A stretch of 64,000 nucleotides of DNA from Ustulina deusta (Eukaryota > Ascomycota > Sordariomycetes > Xylariales > Xylariaceae), in the NCBI GenBank assembly GCA_023159155.1, contig JAJNNX010000003.1:1488001-1552000 (forward strand). Reading direction: 5' to 3'. Within the stretch, counting starts at the first letter, position 1; each line of letters opens with the position of its first letter. The notes beneath the pieces were generated by a model that saw only the letters and a program-made list of their open reading frames with translations, was not told the DNA's origin and made no database searches. Below are positions 55,526-64,000 of this stretch, piece after piece. The translations under genes and the position numbers were made by a program.

Positions 55526-57875
55526 CTTGCGTGCACAGGGATGCGGCGGCTGGGTTGGAGCCAAGCCTGGACGACGACAAGTATGAAGACTAAGGAATAG
55601 GAGAGACGAGCAGCAGATGCTAGGACTTGGTTGGAAGACGGCTGTGTGGAGAGCGCCAGCGGTATCTCTTCAGCAGATGCGGCGGTGACAGCGCAGCGAC
55701 AATTGAGATGAAAATGTGAGTAAGGTCTGCGGTGAACGCTGACAGCCTTGCTTACAGCTACCTCTCCGACGCAATCTCGACGGTGTGCCAATAGTGGTGA
55801 GCCGCAGGCCGATCCACCCACCAATACCTCGACTTACGGCGACAAAGATTGGTAATTCCTCAAATTTGCCCCAGGAGCGTCTGACAGGGCATGGACAACG
55901 TTGGCTGCGAGGGGCGCTGTGCGAGTTTCTGGATCGCGGACAGCGACGAGGCGGGTAAAGAGAAGAAGGGAGTGTGAGGCCAGATTGTCTATCTGTATTT
56001 GGGATTTGCCACAACTGAGCTCATACAAGGTGGTGGTGGCACGTTGAGTGCCGTTGGAGATCGGACCGTGGGACAATTCAGAAACGGGGGCACGGAAGTG
56101 CTGATCCGGAGACTTCAAGGTTGTACCTCAAGACGGACGGGAATTGCAGTAAGCAAGCATTTGATAGGAGCAAGCGAGGTTCGGTCAATGAGGCGCATTG
56201 CACATGGCCATAGAAGCTTTATGAGGGCGGCGGCGTGTTGGGTGTCCGCGGAGGAGCTGATGACGATGGGGTCTGTCTAGAGCTACACTACCGGCTTAGC
56301 TCTGCCAGACTGGCATGGGTCCAGGGTAATTCATGCGAGACTACTGTGGAAAATAAGTATAGAAAGAAGACGGGTGGAACTAAGCTACTAGGATACCACA
56401 CTAGATTCCGTATGCAGGGGGTAGAGAGATGGTATCGGCAGCTCTTCATAAGAGGGCATGAGAGGAATGAAAGGTATAGTAGGCACTGGAACAATGCCAC
56501 ACTTTATGATGGACTCGGTCATTCGTTGGTCTGGTGCAGTGTAGTGTGCCTTTGTGCTGTCTGTAGCGCACTACCTACACTAAAAAATGGAGAATGGAGT
56601 AACGGGGCCGGGGTTGGTGCCCCAGAAAATGAGGTGAATCACTATCACGACAACATCCCGGCCGCCAATCAATCATGTGTAGGCTTAGCATAGCTTGTGT
56701 TACCTTACTCAGGGTACGCCACCGCCATAGTATTGTTCCTTATGAACTGGGAAAACTTGCGGTTCTGTGTATGCATATACCAGGCGCACTGCCGTATATC
56801 TGACCAGTTTAACCCTTCCCTTACACCTCCCATACCACATTGTGCAGAGTCGTGAGTCAGCTGCCTATAGCATGGCCTCATAACAGTATAGTAATACACT
56901 CCATCATATTGCCGTTCTTAGCCATTGTGAGTGACTTTCGTGTAGGAAAGAGGCTCAGGCTTCCAGAACTGGGATGACGGATCAGGCCACAAGGGTTGAA
57001 TCGGATGGTCCATCCACTGCACTAAAAAAAACAGGCGAATGGCGACGACTATAATAATAAACAGTCCTCTGTGATATGGGGCTGACCGTCCACTAGAAAA
57101 GGCAGGTGGTGTGCACTAGGCTACGATCTCGGGATGCGAAGCCGCTTGAGGACGAGGAGCGGCGCATTGGGATTGGGTGGGTGTTCATAACCTTATTAAG
57201 ACCCGTTCTGCGCCGCTCGTTCTGCGCGTGCCATGTAAGCGGACTGACTGATACTACAAGGTACCTAATATAAGAAGGAGACAGAAAATGTGATTTGTGT
57301 CTTTGCTGTTGGCAGTGTAGAGAGAGAGACCAGGGCAGATAGATGCAGGGGTTAGCGAAAACCACGCATGATAATGACAAGGGATAGCTACACCAACCAC
57401 GATGCTTTCCTCTCTTCTACCGTACACTACACAGCTACAGAGCGTGAAAGCGAACGACGGTATTTTCTGCAAGTATATGAAACGGAACACAGCAATATAC
57501 TTGGGATAAATTTATTTCGGAGTTGATTGTGGCGTTTTCAAATGTTGAAGTGTACGACTGTGCTACCTGTATTTCTTAACAAGGTCAAAAAAAAAAACAT
57601 AAGTTGTGTCATGACACGTAGCTTTGGGACGATGAGATTCAAACAGTATCAACTGTTGATGAATGTATTTCCTATTCCCGAAGCATCTCATAACGCCGTC
57701 CGACACCGGCAACCCACAGAGAATGGTAATAAAAAAAGGGTATCTAACTGCCAAACAAAATGCCATCCGAGTCTACCAAGGCCGAATTCATACCCATTCA
57801 TTATACTATCGGTGCGGATGGAGATTCAAGCTCCTCGTCGTTGGTGTTTACATAGACCTCCCTTTAGCTCTCTAT
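55526..57875. other. Promoter of the zinc-cluster gene and spacer
   Basis: About 2.3 kb with no recognised gene. Short open frames at 55670-56700 have no family resemblance; the segment nearest 55526 is likely 5' UTR. Confidence 0.55.
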
Positions 57876-60679
57876 CTAGATCGACAAAACACTATGCAGG
57901 GGTAATCGTCGACTACTCGATCCCACGAAAACTTGATAATCTCCTCGCTGGAGCGCCCACTTCTGCGCGACAACGTCCCAGACGCTAAGATCGCGTCTGT
58001 TGAGGTCGAAGCTCACAGTGGCTGACGAGGAGACGTTGACGAAAGGCTTCTCGAAGCCGCGGAGCTGTCTGACCGGCGCCCCCGGGATGCCGACGTAAAG
58101 CTGTGCGACCTCGGCGCCATCTACGGCTCCCGTGTTCGTAACCGTCGCGTTAACGGTCGCCACGACGTCCCATAGATCGGCCTGTCCGCCCTCGAGAATG
58201 GGGCCAGTGGGGAACTGGTCGGTGTTGGTGTCTTGGTTCTTGGTGATGTGCAGATCGGAGAAGTTGAATGTCGTGTACGAGAGTCCGAAGCCGAACTCGT
58301 AACGCGGCGTAATATTCTTCGCGTCGAAGTGCCGGTAGTCGATGTATACGCCTTCGGTAGAAAAGTTGGATTGCGGGAACTTCTCGAACTCACCTTCCGG
58401 GAGATCGGGGGATAAGAGGTGCTCGTAATCAGATTCGTTCCTCGCTACAGTGTACGGAAGCTTGCCCGAGGGGTTCGACTCGCCATAGAGAAGGGATACG
58501 AGAGCCCGGCCCGATGCTTCTCCTGGTAGGTGGGCGAATATGAGGGCGGTGACGTTCGGGTGATCGATCCATTGGTCAACCAGCCGGATCCCGGCATTGT
58601 GGAAGATGATGATTGTATTGTTACACCTTTCAGCCACGTGGCGGATAAGCCCGTCCGTAAAGTCATCACGGATCCCGGGTCGGTCGAATCCTTCCGAGGC
58701 GAAGGCGTTCACAATGACGAGACAGGCGTCGGATGCGCTGACAACGTCTGGATGGGGGCTGTAGAAATCCCACATGAGGGCGGTCCCATCGTCATATGCT
58801 CGTTGGGTGAGAGCATCGTAAGGTGCGCTAACCGAGGCAGGCGTCACGGATCCTGATCCTCCACCACTGAAAAGTGTCCCGTTGGGAGCGATCTGTGTGA
58901 AGTTGGCATCGACTATGCCAGCGAAGCCAGCATTGGTGTCCCGTCCCATGTAGGCCGATTCGCCCCCGAAAGTCCAAGCGGCAACACCACCATTTGATTG
59001 ATAGTTCCACTGATCAGGGCTTCGAGCGGAATATCCGAAGATTGAAAGCATTTTCGGTTCATTTAGCGGAAGAGCGTTGTTAATGTTTTTTAGAAGAACA
59101 TGGCCCTCAATAGCCCCGTCTAGCAAAACTTTTCGTGACGAGATATTCCGTGCGTCGACGATCTGGTGTGGTTTTGTAAGATCAGGCGCAATGCCCACGC
59201 CCGGCTCTGGGAAACCCTGGTCCTGTTTCATTTGATACCAAGACGCGATAACCCTCGTCGCCATATCATTCAATCGATCCTCGGAAATGGAACCATTTTT
59301 AACTGCCTTGACGAGTTTATCGCCCCAGAGATCCGAGTTTGGCATCACCATGTCCAGGCCAGCTAGAGCGGTGGCAACTCCAGCGTGGAGTGCACCCCAG
59401 TCTGAGGTAATTGCGCCTTGGAATCCAAGCTCAGTCTTCAGAAGTCCGTTCTGCGTCTTACTGTTGGCACAACCATACGAGTTGTTGACACGGTTGTACG
59501 AGCACATGACATTTCCAGTTCCTGCATACACCGCGTCTTGGAAGGGCCTAAAGGCTTGATCAATAAGTAAACCAGAATGTCGACAACACCTATCTTACCA
59601 GAGATATAGTTCGTGCATTGTCTTATCGTCAATGTTGGATGAAACAGCTTCAACGTCACCCCCGGTAGGGTTACGATAGGATTCTTGCTCATTGCCGATA
59701 AAGTGCTTTGCCAATTAAGTTAGTAAATCCTTTCAACATGGATCACGGTATACATGCCTTCGTGCTGGTGATAACGCCTTGAGATTGGATACCTTTCACG
59801 GTTTGCGCGGCGAGCGTGCCACAGAGATATGGGTCAACTGAGAAGCCCTCCCAATTCCTGCCGCCACGAACTACCCGACCAAGAGGCCCTACGACTGGGC
59901 CGAGAGCAATATTTGCCCCCTTCACACGGAATTCCAAGCCCATGCTCTCTGCTCGGCTGCGGGCGAGTGCTTTATTCCAACTGGCGCCAACGTGCAGACC
60001 GCTCGGGAATCCGCTAACGAAATCAGTGGCCCGGACACCTTGTCCAGCATCCGTGAGACATAGGCCCGTAAAGTTCATACGATCAATAGAACCAATATTC
60101 CCGGAGCAACCGTTCAGTGTGCCCGTGGTTCCCGTAGAGGATGTGACACCAGAGGCTAGTAATGCCTATGTCATACGTCAATATATTTTAATCACCACTC
60201 AATCCCTAGATAAACTTCGTACCTTCTCCTCCATGGTGAGCTGGTCAACAAATTTGACTGCTTTATCGTACGCACCAGCCCACGCCCCTGTGCCCACCAT
60301 CGGAGCTACGGCCATAAAGGTCAGCCTAGAGTTCTCGCTCTCGTATATACATCCTTAATATCCACGGAAAGTGAAATAATTGAGGGCGAGAATGCCACCA
60401 AAGGAAATACTTACGAGAGGGGTAGACAGGCTCAGACTGGCCGTAGAAAAATGTGTCATCAGTAATAATACCGTTCCCACTGCCTGGTGTATTGCTGCCG
60501 GTAGGAGAACTGCTATGCCGATTGCGAAGAGCAAGCAGGCCCAGGAGGCCGAATAATGGTAAGATGGCGAGGGCCACGACGAGGGCCACACCGCGCTTCT
60601 TCTGGAGAAAAGGGAAGCGCCGCTTTAAACCCCCGGCCCGAGGCGCTGGGACGGATGGAGGAGCTTTTCCGTCCGACAT
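57876..60679 (-). CDS. GH3 beta-glucosidase with N-terminal membrane anchor
   Basis: Exons in transcript order: 60679-60415, 60305-60223, 60165-59758, 59705-59599 and 59547-57876, giving 844 aa. The enzyme hydrolyses terminal beta-glucosyl residues, for example of cellobiose. Family marks are KALLASG and [11 protein letters not shown] near the start, [15 protein letters not shown], the nucleophile in [11 protein letters not shown] (D337), the C-terminal [23 protein letters not shown] and a fibronectin III-like end. The first 60 residues are cytosolic and basic, followed by [21 protein letters not shown], so it is a type II membrane protein rather than a secreted one. Intron 3 (59706-59757) appears to begin with GC (AAG-GCATGT), has branch TACTAAC and ends AAG; a GT donor nearby would break the conserved TSTKHFIG. 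Same strand as the zinc-cluster regulator downstream. Confidence 0.93.
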
Positions 60680-62708
60680 TGCGAAGATCGACTGTGAAAG
60701 GTCAAGGGCTTAATATAGTGCAAGCCAGCTAGCTGTACACTTGAGCCTCGGTGCTGTGAGGCCGTGCAAGTGTGGATAGAGCCTGACCAAGAACAAGAGA
60801 GAACTTTTGGTTTCTGATGAACTCGAAGGATATCAGCCTTGATTTCGGGCAACTATTGATGAACGGGCGGCGGGGCGATGAACTTACTAAGTTGAGAGGG
60901 TTCGGATGGTAGAAGGTTCATCCACTAGTACGGGCGATCATCCAATATGTACTCGACTTTAGACTTCTTGCCTGGATCGAGAAAACCGGCCGAGATCGAT
61001 ATTGTGAACGCGTCTGTTCTATCGAGACCGGACGAGCAACATTATACCAGCCGAAGTGATCCCCCAGAGCGTCGACGGGCAAAACTAGGTGCACGGCTAC
61101 CGTTTTGCTCAACCTTGATGCGCGACGTGTTTGGAATGTGGTTATGATCGATCACCCAAGGGACTGTTGAAGTGAATTGGTAGGCACATATAGCGTAGAT
61201 ATGTCAACCCTATAATGCACGATGTTAGGTAATGCACCGGGTGATTGTCGGTTCGTGCCTAGTTATGTGTACCAGTTATGTATACTTGAGAAGCCGAGAA
61301 CAGAATTTTATTTAAACCTGAAAATGAGAGAGACAGTTGTGCTTTAATAGATCTTGGGTTGCCGGGCAGTGAAGGATCTACAGATGTACCCCTTCGAAGT
61401 ATACCTACCCAACCCAGGGACTTGGGCAGGTGCCAAGGTGGCACCTATAGGGACAATTGCATGTGTTTACCTTGCTGTGATGTCAACACCGAATCCCCCA
61501 TTAGCGACTGGGCCGTTGTTGCCAGGCCACTACAGGCTAACCCACACCCCTGTATTGCCGCCCATGCAACTCCCGCCGCCAATCCCGCTCCACCTTCCCT
61601 AGCCAAGCCTAGCCAAGCCGTCCTCTGTACCGAGATAAATGACACAATGATTGACTTTCTTTCATTCCTCTTCTATACCATATCTGTGCAGAGAATACCG
61701 ACTTACTTTGCTAACAAGACAGGCATGTTGTTACGATTTCGGGTTCTCTTTGCTTATGGCGTCGTAGCGAAGTATTTCGATGTGATGCAGCACGAATATT
61801 CTTTCCCTAGGCCCACCTAGGTGAGTAGGTATGAAATCGATAGATATGCTATAAAGTGTAGGTCTAGATAACTGAGAATGCCATATCCACCGCCTTCGGT
61901 CCTAAGATAGAGCTCTTCTGTGGCTTCCAACAGTATCTATTGGGGCACGATAATGGTATATATAACATGTGGGAGGGCAACGACTTTGCAATGACCTTGC
62001 AACGGCCTCAAAGAGCTATTGTCGTCACCTTTCCCCTCTGAACATCTCCCCCCTCGTAGCTTCAAACTCGCTCTCGAGCTAGACTTTAGTATAGGTATCC
62101 ACCGTTCGTAAGCAAGAGCCGTGACGTATCGAGATAATAAAGGAAAAAAAAAACAAAGATCCAATCCGGCCAATGCCAGCAATGGTCGTCGGAGTACCCG
62201 GGCGGCGGCGCCCTTGATGGTGCTCCGGCTTGACGGCAACGCTACCGTGGTGTTGCGAACGACTCCGGCGCTCTGGTATATAGCCTCCGCAATCCCCCTG
62301 TCATACGTGTCGAAACCGTATATTTTTCGTCCTTCGTTGGGTTCATCATGATACACATTACGGACAAGGAAGTGGGGTGGTGGTGAAAGTCCCGGGTTCG
62401 TCTGTCAGAACGTACGTGTTCGGCCAGCCGGCCCCGCGTCGTTTCCATCGAGTTCGGTACAGTATACATTCGGCTCAACGGTCTGGTAGACACGATGGTA
62501 ACACAATCCTTAGGTGATACTATATGCTCCAGAAAGTTCAGCCGTAGGTACTCGCACGTGTTGGAACGTGGTGGTGTGCAGAAACCCCGCGACAAGCATA
62601 CGCCCTTACGGAATCCCGAACGACGGGCCGTGATAGGGCGTGGTTATACCTGGGCGGGTGCAGGAGAATGTAGAAAGATACGCTCGGGGTGTTTCGAAAC
62701 CAGGTGAC
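60680..62708. other. Spacer upstream of the beta-glucosidase, no gene recognised
   Basis: About 2 kb. It contains the beta-glucosidase promoter and the 3' flank of the G-alpha gene. A short direct repeat TAGCCAAGCC occurs at about 61599-61620. Confidence 0.55.
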
Positions 62709-64000
62709 TCACAGGATCAACTGCTTCAGGTTCCGTTGTATAATCATGTCTTGTACAGATGTCATGGTAATCTTCAGCAAATTCGTATCGGTGGCATTCG
62801 TGAAGTGTCCATAGATTTCCTTCTCGGGATTCCGGTTTAGGGCCTTGAATTTGTCCATGAAGTACTTGCTTGCCTGCTTATGGTCATCGGCCGGGCCGCG
62901 GTAATCGGTGAAGCCATAAGACGTGATTGGACTGGAAACCAACTTCTCCCTGAATAGATCCATCTTGTTCAAGAAGAGAATAAGCGCGGACTTGGCGAAC
63001 CAGTGGGAGTTCGCGATTGATTCCCAAAGCATCAGGGCTTCGTTCATTTGGTTCTGCATGGAGGTGTTAACACAAAATTTCCCGGCTGGGCTAGCGAGGA
63101 AAACAGCAGAAAATCTTCCACTTACGCCATCTTTGTCTTCTACAAGACACTGATCATAACCGCTGATGGCAACCAGAAACAACAAGCAGTTGACGTTCTC
63201 GAAGCAATGAATCCACTTCTTTCGCTCAGATCTTTGCCCACCAACGTCGAACATCCGGTATGTCAATTGCCCTAGATCGAAAACGGTCTCTGTGATGCCA
63301 GTTGTTCTTAATCGCGTTCGCAAGAGATCTTGGTCGGTCGGTATATAGTTCTTGTCCCATAGACGGTCTACGTCGTCGCAGAAACTTTCGGACATGTCAG
63401 CAACCAGGGCCAAACTCGCTGGGAGAGGGAGACGTACTACGCAATATTGTCGTGAAGGGCATATTCGTTACCCTTCAGGATGGCTTTCTGGACTCCGGCA
63501 TCCGCCCAGAGTGACTTGATCGGTTGGAGGTAGTCCTCGGGTAACGGATCCTCCGGCCCTATCTCTACGTCGACCAGGACTAGCTCTTTGTTTTTCTGTT
63601 GATTGTGACTCATCAGCTGCCTGCGACAATAATCCCACCTTCCCGATGACAGGATCGGGGAGCCACCAGTGAATGCGTCGTATAGCGCCATGACGACGCG
63701 GTTTGGACTAGACATACCTCGTTCTCCTTTCGTTCGAAATCAATTGCGTAATCTTCCATGGCGTCAAAGATGAGTCGCAAAGATTGGATGACATTAATTA
63801 GCACGACAGGCTTCCATTCTAGTTTCTCCGTTTTACTGAAGCCTTGGGCATATATCAATTTCATCTGCTTGAGAACAGTAGACTTGCCCGACTCGCCGGC
63901 ACCTGAACCAATGGTACAAGGTTAGATGATGCAATAGTACGAAGTGAGACACTGAGGCAGGAGAGCTCTCAGGAGCCGTGGAAAACTACGCACCGAGAAG
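62709..64000 (-). CDS. Heterotrimeric G-protein alpha subunit (5' end outside window)
   Basis: Partial gene. Exons in transcript order: >64000-63994, 63902-63718, 63616-63438, 63384-63126 and 63053-62709; phases agree. It is a GTP-binding switch downstream of seven-helix receptors at the plasma membrane. Motifs: P-loop GAGESGKST (exon 63902), the switch I arginine and Thr in RTTGITETVF, switch II FDVGGQRSERKKWIHCFENV, NKMD (FLNKMDLF) and TNATDT near the C-terminus. It ends NLKQLIL, so it lacks the CGLI-type cysteine of group I subunits; I lean to the group II fungal class (GNA-2/GanA), with modest certainty. Four introns are visible, including one inside the P-loop region. The N-terminal helix lies beyond position 64000. 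Confidence 0.95.

Noticed and set aside
55640..56700. Short open frames upstream of the zinc-cluster gene as separate genes
   Set aside because: Composition and overlap on both strands look random; no domain is recognisable.
1..64000. CRISPR array, bacterial operons or integrated phage
   Set aside because: Spliceosomal introns throughout and no regular spaced repeats; the DNA is fungal nuclear.

Overview
The window is nuclear DNA of a filamentous ascomycete (Pezizomycotina, most likely Sordariomycetes). Genes carry short introns with GT(A/G)NGT donors, CTAAC/CTGAC branch points and YAG acceptors. Fungus-specific families are present: HET domain, HeLo domain, a LaeA-like methyltransferase, Swc4 and a Zn(II)2Cys6 regulator. 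A decayed C2H2 zinc-finger gene carries stops that are partly of the repeat-induced point mutation (RIP) type. Intergenic DNA is full of the palindrome TACCTAGGTA. No species can be named from the sequence alone.

Layout. 0-10.3 kb: an intron-containing tRNA-Leu(CAA), an F-box/ankyrin gene, swc4 (SWR1/NuA4 chromatin complexes), a p24 cargo-receptor gene and a casein kinase 1. 10.3-19.9 kb: sparse DNA holding a group II PLP-dependent decarboxylase and, about 1.9 kb away and divergent, a LaeA-like methyltransferase whose last splice junction does not resolve. 19.9-24.1 kb: an ArfGAP-UBA protein with many NPF motifs and a GT90 (CAP10-like) glycosyltransferase with an apparent one-base frameshift. 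24.1-30.6 kb: mostly non-coding, with the C2H2 pseudogene and a small ABM-fold protein. 30.6-45 kb: a membrane-anchored kelch protein, a HET-ankyrin protein, two small metabolic repair enzymes (a Nit2-type amidase and a free methionine-R-sulfoxide reductase), then a divergent pair made of a kinase-ankyrin protein and a HeLo-domain pseudokinase. 45-49.3 kb: no firm gene. 49.3-64 kb: an SPX membrane protein, a Zn(II)2Cys6 regulator, a membrane-anchored GH3 beta-glucosidase and a G-protein alpha subunit cut off by the window end.

The most interesting candidate system is the divergent pair at 39.4-44.9 kb. An apparently active kinase with ankyrin sensor repeats shares a 347-bp promoter with a protein whose HeLo-type N-terminal domain is followed by a kinase fold lacking the catalytic aspartate and the DFG motif. 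That layout recalls the RIPK3-MLKL pair of animal necroptosis. With the nearby HET-ankyrin gene and the F-box/ankyrin gene it suggests a self/non-self recognition or cell-death neighbourhood. This is inference from architecture; no function is shown by the sequence.

Four gene models (F-box/ankyrin, LaeA-like, GT90, methionine sulfoxide reductase) have good splice or homology signals but fail by about one base. Either consensus indels or gene decay could explain this. Intron coordinates were derived by eye from splice signals, reading frame and family conservation.
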